Source: Caloranaerobacter sp. TR13
Lineage (GTDB): Bacteria; Bacillota; Clostridia; Tissierellales; Thermohalobacteraceae
Length of the DNA: 64,000 bases
Assembly: GCF_001316435.1 (NCBI RefSeq)
Contig: NZ_JXLL01000001.1
Coordinates: forward strand, 248,001 to 312,000
Direction: 5' to 3'
Position 1 is the first letter of the stretch. The number at the start of each line of letters is the position of its first letter. The position numbers were made by a program, and so were the translations under genes. The notes below the pieces were generated by a model that saw only the letters and a program-made list of their open reading frames with translations, had not been told where the DNA came from and did no database searches. Shown one piece after another: positions 46,916-55,133 of the stretch.

Positions 46916-47602
46916 ATGAAATTGTTAGAGTACATTCCAGTATTAAAGAAGACAAAATTCTTTAAGAATTTTTCAGATAAAGATATTATCGCTTTATTTA
47001 ATGAAAATAATTACAAAATTAAAGATTATCCAAAAAGAACAATAATATATTTACAGAATCAAAAATGTAGAAGTTTTGATATGATTCTTGAAGGAATTGT
47101 AACTATAAAAACGATAGATGAAAATGGTAAAGTATTAACAGTTTCAGAGTTTAAAACTGGAGATACTATAGGTGGGAACTTACTGTTTGCCGATTGCAAT
47201 AATTATCCTATGATGGTACAGGCGAAGACAGATGTAATATTATTACATATGGATAAAGAGTTAGTATTAAGATTTTGCCAGATAGATATGAATTTTTCAA
47301 ATGAATTATTAAGATCAATATCTAATAAAATTTTAATTATTGGAACGAAACTAAAATCTGTAACTATGAAGACTATAAGGCAGCAGATAATAGAGTTTTT
47401 AGTTAATCAATATTGTGTACAGAATACGCTTAAGATTAGGTTAAATATGAGCAAGAAAGAATGGGCTGAAAAAATTGGAGTTCAGAGACCATCACTTTCT
47501 AGAGAATTGTCTAAAATGAAAAAGGAAGGATTAATAGATTATGATAGAAATACAATATATATTAAGAACTTAGATATTATTAAGGATTATATAGATAATT
47601 AA
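46916..47602 (+). CDS. Crp/Fnr family transcriptional regulator
   Basis: A 228-residue regulator with an N-terminal cyclic-nucleotide-binding-type beta barrel (about 15-120), a dimer helix and a C-terminal winged helix-turn-helix (MSKKEWAEKIGVQRPSLSRELSKMKKEGLI). The N-terminus lacks an Fnr-type Cys cluster, so it is not an obvious [4Fe-4S] oxygen sensor; ligand unknown. GAGGGGC precedes the ATG. It is divergent from the split permease operon and probably controls it. Confidence 0.88.
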   Translation: MKLLEYIPVLKKTKFFKNFSDKDIIALFNENNYKIKDYPKRTIIYLQNQKCRSFDMILEGIVTIKTIDENGKVLTVSEFKTGDTIGGNLLFADCNNYPMMVQAKTDVILLHMDKELVLRFCQIDMNFSNELLRSISNKILIIGTKLKSVTMKTIRQQIIEFLVNQYCVQNTLKIRLNMSKKEWAEKIGVQRPSLSRELSKMKKEGLIDYDRNTIYIKNLDIIKDYIDN

Positions 47603-47789
47603 TATATATTTTAAGAAAGCTTAAGACTTAAAGAATCAAAGATTCTTTTATTGATGAAGATATTAAACTATGCTATTATTTAATAAGATAAATTTAATTA
47701 ATGTAATTGTTTATTTTTGGTTTAGTGACTATTAAATTTAGTATTAATAATTTAAAATTTAGAATTGTTTTAAAGAGGTGTTGTAAGAT

Positions 47790-48545
47790 ATGTTGCATGC
47801 ATTTTCAAGAACAGAGATGTTAATAGGTACAGAAGGATTAGAAAAACTTAAAAATAGTACTGTTGCAGTTTTTGGTATTGGTGGAGTTGGCACTTTTGTT
47901 GTTGAAGGTTTAGTTAGAGCGGGTGTAGGTAAATTTGTACTGGTAGATGATGACGATATATGTTTGACTAATATAAATAGACAGATTCATGCTACAAGGA
48001 AAACTATTGGAAAACCAAAAGTAGAAATAATGAGAGATAGAGTGTTAGAGATAAATCCTAATGCTGAGGTTATAACTTTTAAGGAACTATATAATGCTGA
48101 AAGTGCTAAAATGTTACTTTCAGACTCATACTCTTATGTTGTTGATGCTATAGATATGGTATCTTCTAAATTAGATTTAATAGAGAGATGTAAAAAAAGA
48201 GGAATACCTATAATAAGTAGTATGGGAGCAGGCAATAAATTGAATCCTACTATGCTAGAGGTTGATGATATATACAATACGTCCGTTTGTCCGTTAGCCA
48301 AGGTAATGAGAAGAGAATTGAGAAGGAGAGGTATAAAAAGTTTAAAGGTAGTATACTCCAAGGAAAAACCTATAAAACCCAAATTAGTTGGAGGCAATTG
48401 TAAGACAGATTGTATCTGTCCAAATAAAGATAGAACTTGTGCTGAAAGGAGACAAATACCAGGAAGTATTTCCTTTGTTCCATCAGTCGCAGGTTTGATT
48501 ATCGCTTCTGAGGTTGTGAAAGATTTAATAGAATATAAAGAGTAA
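47790..48545 (+). CDS. tcdA: tRNA threonylcarbamoyladenosine dehydratase (TcdA)
   Basis: A 251-residue E1-like ThiF-family enzyme that cyclises t6A to ct6A in tRNA. The ATP loop is GIGGVG (29-34), with DDDDICLTNINRQ, VVDAIDMVSSKL and the family segment VCPLAKVMRRELRRRGI. A Cys-rich stretch (GNCKTDCICPNKDRTCAERR) is present. The start at ATG 47790 follows AAAGAGGTG. The next two genes follow within 31 and 25 bases, suggesting one transcript. Confidence 0.88.
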   Translation: MLHAFSRTEMLIGTEGLEKLKNSTVAVFGIGGVGTFVVEGLVRAGVGKFVLVDDDDICLTNINRQIHATRKTIGKPKVEIMRDRVLEINPNAEVITFKELYNAESAKMLLSDSYSYVVDAIDMVSSKLDLIERCKKRGIPIISSMGAGNKLNPTMLEVDDIYNTSVCPLAKVMRRELRRRGIKSLKVVYSKEKPIKPKLVGGNCKTDCICPNKDRTCAERRQIPGSISFVPSVAGLIIASEVVKDLIEYKE

Positions 48546-48576
48546 TGAAAATAAAAATATTTGGGAGGTTTAAAAA

Positions 48577-49002
48577 GTGGATCAAATAGGTTTTATAAGT
48601 AGGGTTGATGGAGATAAGGCTGAAGTTATAGTAAGAAGAGTTTCTTCTTGTGGTGATAAATGTACTAGTTGTAAAGGGGGATGTAGTGTACCTGGAATAA
48701 AGACGACTATCAAGAATACATTAGGGGCAAAACCAGGAGATTATGTAGAGATTAGAATGAATACGAATATAGTTTTAAAATCAGCATTTTTGGTGTATGT
48801 ATTACCACTTGTTTTTATGTTATTGGGAATAAGTTTAAGTATATATTTATTTAAAAATATGGGGTATAGTAATTATGAAAATTTAGGTTTTATAACAGGA
48901 TTATTTTTCTTAGGTTTTTCGTTTATAATTTTAAAATTGTATGATAAAAAAATTAAAAAGAATGAAGATTATAAATTTGAAATGGTTAGAATTTTAAAGT
49001 GA
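48577..49002 (+). CDS. SoxR-reducing system RseC family protein
   Basis: A 141-residue protein with the RseC pattern: an N-terminal Cys-rich cytosolic domain (SSCGDKCTSCKGGC, about 27-40), two membrane helices (about 66-87 and 101-121) and a short charged end. Family members relate to electron transfer to SoxR and to the Rnf complex; no rnf genes are in the window. GTG 48577 follows GGGAGG. It may couple to the CsoR-type repressor downstream. Confidence 0.82.
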   Translation: MDQIGFISRVDGDKAEVIVRRVSSCGDKCTSCKGGCSVPGIKTTIKNTLGAKPGDYVEIRMNTNIVLKSAFLVYVLPLVFMLLGISLSIYLFKNMGYSNYENLGFITGLFFLGFSFIILKLYDKKIKKNEDYKFEMVRILK

Positions 49003-49027
49003 AAGAAATGCAAATAAGGAGGTAAAA

Positions 49028-49297
49028 ATGGAAGTTATAAAGAATACTAATGATATTATAGTTAGACTAAGAAGAATAGAGGGTCAGATAAAAGGTATTC
49101 AACGTATGGTTAATGAAGATAAATGTTGCGGTGATATTTTGATACAAATAGCTGCAGCTAGGTCTGCGCTTAATAAAGTCGGTGGACTAATCTTAGAGAA
49201 CTATATGAAAAATTGTATTAAAGGCTATCTAGATGAAAATAAAGGTGATCAAGTAATAGAAGAGCTGATTGATACTATGCTTAAGTATACAAAATAG
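49028..49297 (+). CDS. CsoR/RcnR/CstR family (DUF156) repressor
   Basis: An 89-residue four-helix DNA-binding repressor. Key positions: Cys33-Cys34 and Cys63 are present, with Cys34 and Cys63 spaced 29 residues as in Cu-sensing CsoR and persulfide-sensing CstR. The histidine four residues before the second Cys, needed for Cu(I), is replaced by Tyr59. That favours a thiol/persulfide or other non-copper signal, as in CstR where Asn occupies this place. AAGGAGG precedes the ATG. Confidence 0.87.
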   Translation: MEVIKNTNDIIVRLRRIEGQIKGIQRMVNEDKCCGDILIQIAAARSALNKVGGLILENYMKNCIKGYLDENKGDQVIEELIDTMLKYTK

Positions 49298-49306
49298 ATT
49301 ATATTA

Positions 49307-49338
49307 AAAAAACTGCTAAAAAATTAGCAGTTTTTTTT
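49307..49338. terminator. Bidirectional terminator between the CsoR-type and ThrE genes
   Basis: AAAAAACTGCTAA (49307-49319) pairs with TTAGCAGTTTTTT (49324-49336), thirteen perfect pairs, with A- and T-runs on both sides. It lies between convergent genes. Confidence 0.87.
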
Positions 49339-49761
49339 CAAACTAAATATAGTTTTATTTAGAGTAGTAGAAATAATAATTCCACTTGATATAGATGCTG
49401 CTATAAATAGTGTTTCACTACCAAAATTAGCAGCTTGAATAAAATTCTTTTCAATGACTGACAACATCGTATAATACATGCCGGCTCCTGGTACAAGTGG
49501 TACTATTCCAGGTATTATATATACAGTTGCAGGCTTTTTAAATAATCTTGCCATAATTTCTCCTATCATACCAACAGTTATAGCTCCTAAAAATGCGCCT
49601 GCAACTTTTGAAGAGTAATTGATATTTATAAAAAGATAGACTACCCAACCTAATGCACCAGTGATTCCTGATTTTATAATAGAATCTTTTGGAATATTAA
49701 AAATAATTGAAAATCCTAATGTGGATAAAAAAGCATAAATAAACTCTTTTATATAAATCAA
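49324..49761 (-). CDS. Threonine/serine exporter, ThrE C-terminal half (DUF3815)
   Basis: A 145-residue membrane protein with about four helices and ARLFKKPATVYIIPGIVPLVPGAGMY, the ThrE_2 signature. In most Firmicutes ThrE is split into two genes, as here. TTG 49761 follows GGAGG by seven bases (ATG 49776 overlaps that site). Amino-acid export would suit a peptide or amino-acid fermenter, by inference. Confidence 0.86.
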   Translation of the reverse strand: MIYIKEFIYAFLSTLGFSIIFNIPKDSIIKSGITGALGWVVYLFININYSSKVAGAFLGAITVGMIGEIMARLFKKPATVYIIPGIVPLVPGAGMYYTMLSVIEKNFIQAANFGSETLFIAASISSGIIISTTLNKTIFSLKKNC

Positions 49762-49762
49762 T

Positions 49763-50539
49763 TTACATACCTCCAAACAATAGAAAAGATAATTTTAGAG
49801 TAGCTCCCACTCCAAAGGCTATTGCTAATGCAACTATTATAGCTTCTAATCCTCTTGAAACACCAGAAAGAAAGTCCCCACCAATTGAGTCTCTGATTGC
49901 ATTAGTTATTGCAACACCTGGAACTAAGGTCATTATAGAACCGATAATAATTTTATCCATATTTGTACCAAAACCTGAAGTAACAGATATAATAGATAGT
50001 AATGTTGCTATACAACTGCCTACAATATTAGAAAGAAAGAAAGTAAAATTTTTTTTACTTAAGTATTCCATAACTAAAACTACAATAGAACTTATAACAA
50101 AAGCTGAAATGAAATCTGTAAAACTCCCTTTAAATAATAAAGTGAAAAAGCTACCTGCAAATCCACCGAATGTAAGTCTTACGCTTTTGCGATAGGTTTT
50201 TATATTATCAATATCATTTAATATTTCAAAACCTTTATCTATAGACATATTAGAATTTACAAATTGTCTTGAAAATTCGTTAACAAGTGCAATTTTGTTA
50301 AGATCAAATCTAATATTTTTTATTCTTTTTATATAAGTTAATATTTCTCCTCTATATTCTACAGATAAAAATATACCAGTTGGAGTAACAAAAGCTTCTG
50401 CGAAATCTATATTTCGTGATTTACAGATTCTTTTTATAGTATCTTCAACTCTGTAAGTTTCTGCTCCGTTTTTTAGCATGACTTTACCGGCTAGAATAGC
50501 CATAACTAGTAGTTTTTTTACATCGTTTAATGATTCCAT
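49763..50539 (-). CDS. Threonine/serine exporter, ThrE N-terminal half (DUF1212)
   Basis: A 258-residue protein with a soluble N-terminal part (MLKNGAETYRVEDTIKRIC..., AFVTPTGIFLS) and five membrane segments from about 118, ending SRGLEAIIVALAIAFGVGATLKL. It is the first gene of the pair and ends one base before the second start. GTAAGTGTTGC precedes the ATG, with weak AAAGGT upstream. Confidence 0.86.
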   Translation of the reverse strand: MESLNDVKKLLVMAILAGKVMLKNGAETYRVEDTIKRICKSRNIDFAEAFVTPTGIFLSVEYRGEILTYIKRIKNIRFDLNKIALVNEFSRQFVNSNMSIDKGFEILNDIDNIKTYRKSVRLTFGGFAGSFFTLLFKGSFTDFISAFVISSIVVLVMEYLSKKNFTFFLSNIVGSCIATLLSIISVTSGFGTNMDKIIIGSIMTLVPGVAITNAIRDSIGGDFLSGVSRGLEAIIVALAIAFGVGATLKLSFLLFGGM

Positions 50540-50853
50540 AGCAACACTTACCTTTCTTTCAATTTATTTTAAAGTCAAAAATTTGTTGAAAAATTTCCTA
50601 TTTTGAAAATATTTTAGTATAATATACTTGATAGGCTTTTATATAACATACTGTATTTTATATTTACAAAGGTATATTATAAGCAAAAAGAGCAAAATTT
50701 TCAATTAATAAAATAAATTAAGGAGAATTTTGTTGAAATCCATTACGGAAATTATATTCTAAATTATCTTCAAGTTAATAAGGAATATAATTTCCTATGG
50801 ATTATAAAAATAACAATACTTTATTTAAATTTATTATAGAAAGGAGAAGTAAT
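50540..50853 (+). other. 314-bp gap before glyA
   Basis: The gap between the divergent thrE and glyA genes is extremely AT-rich. It holds a TATAAT near 50618 without a clear -35 and copy A of the 84-bp palindromic repeat (50726-50809). I see no glycine riboswitch, T-box or small ORF with a good start. Confidence 0.6.
50726..50809 (+). repeat. Palindromic repeat, copy A
   Basis: This 84-base element matches, in inverse orientation, 60528-60612. The best part, GGAATATAATTTCCTATGGA (50782-50801), is identical in both. Its two ends are also complementary to one another (AAATCCAT...GGAAATTATATTC near 50736-50758), so each copy can fold as a long hairpin, as small mobile or MITE-like elements do. 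It lies in the glyA leader. Confidence 0.75.
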
Positions 50854-52083
50854 ATGGATTTTAGTAATTTAAGAAATTTTGATACTGAAGTTATGCAAGC
50901 CATTGAACAGGAAATTGGCAGACAACGTAGCAAAATAGAACTAATAGCTTCAGAAAATTTTGTTTCTCCACAAGTTATGGAAGCTATGGGAAGCCAACTA
51001 ACAAATAAGTATGCAGAAGGATATCCTGGTAAAAGATATTATGGAGGATGCGAGTTTGTAGATATAGTTGAAGATTTAGCAAGAGAAAGATTAAAAAAGT
51101 TATTTGATGCTGAACATGCTAATGTACAGCCACATTCTGGAGCAAATGCAAATTTAGGAGTTTATTTTGCAGTATTAGAACCTGGTGATAAAGTTTTAGG
51201 TATGAGTTTATCTCATGGTGGGCATTTAACACATGGAAGTCCTGTTAATATATCAGGTACATATTTTAACTTTATTTCTTATGGAGTAAATAAAGATACA
51301 GAAATGATAGATTATGATGAAGTAATGGAAATTGCTAAAAGAGAAAGACCAAAACTAATTGTTGCAGGTGCTAGTGCATATCCTAGAGTAATAGATTTTA
51401 AAAAGTTTAGAGAAATAGCAGATGCGGTTGGAGCTTATCTAATGGTAGATATGGCTCATATTGCAGGTTTAGTAGCAGCAGGATTACACCCAAGTCCGGT
51501 TCCTTATGCCGACTTTGTAACAACTACTACGCATAAGACTTTAAGAGGTCCAAGAGGTGGAGTAATACTTTGCAAAAAAGAATACGCAAAGAAAATTGAT
51601 AAGGCTATATTCCCAGGACTACAAGGTGGTCCATTAATGCATGTAATTGCAGCAAAAGCAGTAAGTTTTAAAGAAGCTCTAGAAGAAGATTTCAAAGAAT
51701 ATCAAAAACAGATAATTAAAAATGCAAGTGTATTAGCTGAAAGTTTAATAGAAAGAGGTTTTAGATTAGTTTCTGGTGGTACAGATAATCACTTAATTTT
51801 AATAGATTTAAGAAATAAAGGGTTAACTGGTAAAAAAGCAGAAGCATTATTAGATGAAGTAGGAGTAACTACTAATAAAAATACTATACCTTTTGATCCA
51901 GAAAGTCCTTTTGTTACTAGTGGTTTAAGGATAGGTACACCTGCAGTTACTACAAGAGGAATGAAAGAGGAGCAAATGGTAGAAATTGCTGAAATAATCA
52001 ATTTAACATTAGATGAATCAAATTCCAGGGACATGATTAAAGAAAGAGTTAAAAAGTTATGTGACAGTTTTCCGTTATATTAG
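50854..52083 (+). CDS. glyA: Serine hydroxymethyltransferase
   Basis: A 409-residue PLP enzyme interconverting serine and glycine with tetrahydrofolate. The PLP lysine lies in [14 protein letters not shown]; other family marks are [35 protein letters not shown] and [15 protein letters not shown] 50854 follows AAAGGAGAAG; the longer frame from 50797 starts inside the repeat. A strong terminator follows. Confidence 0.95.
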   Translation: MDFSNLRNFDTEVMQAIEQEIGRQRSKIELIASENFVSPQVMEAMGSQLTNKYAEGYPGKRYYGGCEFVDIVEDLARERLKKLFDAEHANVQPHSGANANLGVYFAVLEPGDKVLGMSLSHGGHLTHGSPVNISGTYFNFISYGVNKDTEMIDYDEVMEIAKRERPKLIVAGASAYPRVIDFKKFREIADAVGAYLMVDMAHIAGLVAAGLHPSPVPYADFVTTTTHKTLRGPRGGVILCKKEYAKKIDKAIFPGLQGGPLMHVIAAKAVSFKEALEEDFKEYQKQIIKNASVLAESLIERGFRLVSGGTDNHLILIDLRNKGLTGKKAEALLDEVGVTTNKNTIPFDPESPFVTSGLRIGTPAVTTRGMKEEQMVEIAEIINLTLDESNSRDMIKERVKKLCDSFPLY

Positions 52084-52092
52084 GGAATATTG

Positions 52093-52128
52093 AAAAAGAT
52101 ACTGCATATTATAATGCAGTATCTTTTT
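52093..52128 (+). terminator. Terminator of glyA
   Basis: AAAAAGATACTGCAT (52093-52107) pairs perfectly with ATGCAGTATCTTTTT (52114-52128), fifteen base pairs. Confidence 0.88.
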
Positions 52129-52150
52129 AATCTTATGAAGGGTTGATAGT

Positions 52151-53560
52151 ATGAAAAGAGAGGAAATATTACAGTTAGTACTGCAAAATATTTTGCAGTA
52201 TATAGATGAGGGTATCCATGTTATTGACAATAAAGGTAATACAATTTTATATAATGATGCAATGGCTAGATTAGAAGGTTTGGATAAAGAAACAGTGTTA
52301 GATAAAAATATACTAGATATATTTCCTAGTCTTGATGAAAATTCAAGCACTTTACTTACAGTAATGAATACAGGCAGACCAATAGTTAATAGAAATCAGA
52401 CATATTTAAATTATAAAGGGAATAAGATTACAACAATGAATACTACAATTCCGTTATTTATTAATGATGAAAAGGCTGGCGCTTTAGAAATTGCAAAAGA
52501 TATAACTAAAATTAAGGCGTTGTCTGAACAAGTAATTGACTTACAGCAAGAACTGTTTAAGAAAGATAGAGAAAGTGTAAAGCCTAGCATAAAAAGATAT
52601 ACTTTTGAAAATATTATAGGTAATAGTAATGAAATAAAGAAAGCAATTGATATTGCTAGAAAGGCTTCATTGTCAAATTCAACAGTACTAATATATGGAG
52701 AAACAGGAACAGGTAAGGAACTATTTTCTCAAAGTATACATTATTGTGGAAAAAGAAAGAGTAAACCTTTTATAGCACAGAATTGTGCAGCATTACCAGA
52801 ATCTTTACTTGAAAGTATTTTATTTGGTACTGTAAAAGGTAGCTTTACAGGAGCGCTTGACAGACCAGGTCTATTTGAACAAGCTAATGGAGGAACTTTA
52901 TTATTAGATGAGATCAATTCTATGGGATTGACGTTGCAATCTAAACTATTGAGAGTATTACAAGAAGGGTATATCAGAAGAATAGGTGGTCTTAAAGATA
53001 TACCGATAGATGTAAGAATAATAGCCACTACTAATGAAGATCCGATAATTGCTATAGAAAAAGGTACTTTAAGGAAGGATTTATACTATCGTTTGAACGT
53101 TATCTCAATAAAAGTTCCATCTTTAAGGGAGAGAAAAGAAGATTTAAAATTGCTATGTGATTATTTTATTAGAAAATATAACAAGAAACTTAATAAAGAT
53201 GTTTGGATGTTATCGGAGCATGTTTATGAACAGTTTTTAAATTATACATGGCCAGGTAATGTTAGAGAATTAGAAAACTTAATAGAAGGAGCTATAAATT
53301 TCATATCTAAGGATGAGCATGTTCTCAAGAAAGAGCATTTTCCTTCATATGTTATTGAAGAGAATACAGAAATTATCGATATTAAAGATAAAATAAATTT
53401 AGAGAATTCATTACCAGAAATCATCTCAGAAATTGAAAAAAATCTAATAATGTATGCATTAAAATCAACTGGTAATAATATTACTAAAGCAGCAAATAAA
53501 TTGAATATTAAGAGGCAGACCCTGCAGCATAAAATTAAAAAATATAATATAAAACTTTAG
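52151..53560 (+). CDS. Sigma-54-dependent activator (PAS-AAA-Fis), ornithine operon regulator
   Basis: A 469-residue enhancer-binding protein. An N-terminal PAS domain (about 12-120) would sense the signal. The sigma-54 AAA+ domain has Walker A GETGTGKE (183-190), the sigma-54 loop GSFTGA (230-235, usually GAFTGA) and Walker B GGTLLLDEIN. The C-terminal Fis-type helix-turn-helix ends NNITKAANKLNIKRQTLQHKIKKY. It resembles RocR-type activators of arginine and ornithine catabolism. It lies directly upstream of, and in the same direction as, the ornithine operon with its sigma-54 promoter. Confidence 0.93.
   Translation: MKREEILQLVLQNILQYIDEGIHVIDNKGNTILYNDAMARLEGLDKETVLDKNILDIFPSLDENSSTLLTVMNTGRPIVNRNQTYLNYKGNKITTMNTTIPLFINDEKAGALEIAKDITKIKALSEQVIDLQQELFKKDRESVKPSIKRYTFENIIGNSNEIKKAIDIARKASLSNSTVLIYGETGTGKELFSQSIHYCGKRKSKPFIAQNCAALPESLLESILFGTVKGSFTGALDRPGLFEQANGGTLLLDEINSMGLTLQSKLLRVLQEGYIRRIGGLKDIPIDVRIIATTNEDPIIAIEKGTLRKDLYYRLNVISIKVPSLRERKEDLKLLCDYFIRKYNKKLNKDVWMLSEHVYEQFLNYTWPGNVRELENLIEGAINFISKDEHVLKKEHFPSYVIEENTEIIDIKDKINLENSLPEIISEIEKNLIMYALKSTGNNITKAANKLNIKRQTLQHKIKKYNIKL
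52179..52200. promoter_or_regulatory. Palindromic site inside the activator gene
   Basis: A perfect 22-base palindrome with core TGCAAAATATTTTGCA (52182-52197), at codons 10-17 of the activator gene. The core matches the two sites upstream of the ord promoter, so it may be an autoregulatory binding site. Confidence 0.5.
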
Positions 53561-53561
53561 A

Positions 53562-53599
53562 TGCAAATAATTTTGCATGTACATGCAAAATTATTTGCG
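53562..53599. promoter_or_regulatory. Tandem activator sites (UAS) and/or terminator
   Basis: Two 16-base motifs, TGCAAATAATTTTGCA (53562-53577) and TGCAAAATTATTTGCG (53584-53599), sit 22 bp apart, two helical turns, 103-140 bases before the sigma-54 promoter. Together they form a perfect 36-base palindrome (53563-53598) followed by CTTTTTATTTTTT, so the same sequence could also terminate transcription of the activator gene. Confidence 0.6.
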
Positions 53600-53701
53600 C
53601 TTTTTATTTTTTGTAGATTTATAATATAAAGAATATTTAGATTTAACAAAAAAATATGTTGAAAATTAGCGAAAAAATAATTTGTTTAAAAAAAAGAAAA
53701 T

Positions 53702-53717
53702 TGGCAGGTTAATTGCA
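53702..53717 (+). promoter_or_regulatory. Sigma-54 promoter of the ornithine operon
   Basis: TGGCAGGTTAATTGCA matches the -24/-12 consensus TGGCAC-G-N4-TTGCW at all positions but one, with exactly ten bases between the GG and GC dinucleotides. It lies 46 bases before the ord ATG. Confidence 0.88.
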
Positions 53718-53763
53718 TAATACTAATGACGATAAAATAAAAATTAAATTCGGAGGTGTTTTT

Positions 53764-54810
53764 ATGGAAAATGTAAAAGTTATAATTTGGGGTTTTGGTG
53801 CTATGGGAAGTGGAATGGCTGAAATGCTACTTAAGAAGAAAGGTGTTGAGATAGTAGGAGTTTGTGATAGGAATGAAGCAAGAGTTAATAAGAGTATGTA
53901 TGAAGTTTTGGGAGTGGAAAGAGGAAATAGACCAGAGGTTATTATTAAGGAAAATATTGAAGATGTAATTACTGAAAAATGTGCTGATGTAGTACTTTTA
54001 GCAACAGATTCATTTACAAAAAATGCTTTTGATAAAATTAAATTCTGTTTGGAGAAAAAGATTAATGTGATTTCAACAGCAGAAGAAATGGCGTATCCAA
54101 TGGCTCAATCACCAGAATTATCTAAAGAGATGGATAGAATAGCAAAGGAAAACGGTGTCACAGTTTTAGGTACAGGGATAAATCCTGGATTTATTATGGA
54201 TTTATTAGTAATAGCTTTAACTGGTGCATGTGAAGAAGTTCAACATATAAAGGCATCAAGAATTAATGACTTATCACCTTTTGGCCCAGCAGTTATGACA
54301 GAGCAAGGAGTTGGAACTACAGTAGACGAATTTAATAAGGGTGTTGAAGATGGTACACTAGCTGGTCATGTTGGTTTCCCAGAATCTATAAATATGATAG
54401 CTGACGCAATAGGCTGGGAAATTAGTAAAATTGAACAAACTAAAGAACCAATAATTTCAAATGTATATAGAAAAACTAAATATGCAGAAGTACAGCCTGG
54501 AAATGTAGCAGGATGCAAACAAATGGGATATGGTTATGTAGGTGATGAATTAAAAATTGAAATGGAGCATCCACAGCAAATATTACCAGAAAAAGAAGGA
54601 GTAGAAACTGGCGATTATATTTGGATAAAAGGTACACCTAACATAAGTATGCAAATCAAGCCTGAAATTCCAGGAGGTATTGGAACGATAGCTATGTGTG
54701 TTAATATGATACCTCATGTTATTAATGCTGATTCTGGATTAAAAACTATGTTAGATTTACCAGTTCCGAGAGCAATTATGGGTGATATGAGAGAACTTAT
54801 AAAAAGGTAG
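53764..54810 (+). CDS. ord: 2,4-diaminopentanoate dehydrogenase
   Basis: A 348-residue NAD(P)-dependent oxidative deaminase that converts (2R,4S)-2,4-diaminopentanoate to 2-amino-4-oxopentanoate, step three of ornithine fermentation. The dinucleotide-binding motif GFGAMG is at residues 10-15. It belongs to the DapB-like fold family. TTCGGAGGTG precedes ATG 53764; the longer frame start (53713) lies on the sigma-54 promoter and is rejected. First gene of the operon. Confidence 0.93.
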   Translation: MENVKVIIWGFGAMGSGMAEMLLKKKGVEIVGVCDRNEARVNKSMYEVLGVERGNRPEVIIKENIEDVITEKCADVVLLATDSFTKNAFDKIKFCLEKKINVISTAEEMAYPMAQSPELSKEMDRIAKENGVTVLGTGINPGFIMDLLVIALTGACEEVQHIKASRINDLSPFGPAVMTEQGVGTTVDEFNKGVEDGTLAGHVGFPESINMIADAIGWEISKIEQTKEPIISNVYRKTKYAEVQPGNVAGCKQMGYGYVGDELKIEMEHPQQILPEKEGVETGDYIWIKGTPNISMQIKPEIPGGIGTIAMCVNMIPHVINADSGLKTMLDLPVPRAIMGDMRELIKR

Positions 54811-54818
54811 GGATGTAT

Positions 54819-55133
54819 ATGAATAAGGCAAAAAAAGGAGATTGGGTAAGAGTTTATAATATAGTTCTTAAACCTGAAGAACGAGCTCCGCAAGTTCCTG
54901 ACGATACTAAGAAAGTTCCTTTAGAAATGTGGGTTAAAGGTTTTTTATTAAATGAAGAAGCTAAAATTGGTGATGAAGTAGAAATAGAAACATATATTGG
55001 CAGGAAAATCAAAGGGAAGCTAGTAGAAATAAATCCATATTATAGCCATGATTATGGAAAATGCATACCAGAATTACTGTTTATCGGTAGACAATTGCGT
55101 GGCATCCTCGAAGGCGGTGAAGATAATGAATAG
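54819..55133 (+). CDS. ortA: 2-amino-4-oxopentanoate thiolase, alpha subunit
   Basis: A 104-residue small subunit (OrtA) of the thiolase that cleaves 2-amino-4-oxopentanoate with CoA to acetyl-CoA and D-alanine. Family features are GDWVRVYNIVL, EERAPQVPDDTKKVPLEMWVKGFL and the end PYYSHDYGKCIPELL. ATG 54819 follows AGGTAGGGA; ATG 54813 is too close. It lies directly before ortB and overlaps its start. Confidence 0.92.
   Translation: MNKAKKGDWVRVYNIVLKPEERAPQVPDDTKKVPLEMWVKGFLLNEEAKIGDEVEIETYIGRKIKGKLVEINPYYSHDYGKCIPELLFIGRQLRGILEGGEDNE

Noticed and set aside
50540-50853. Glycine riboswitch before glyA
   Set aside because: No conserved glycine aptamer sequence is seen; the gap is AT-rich and holds the palindromic repeat instead.
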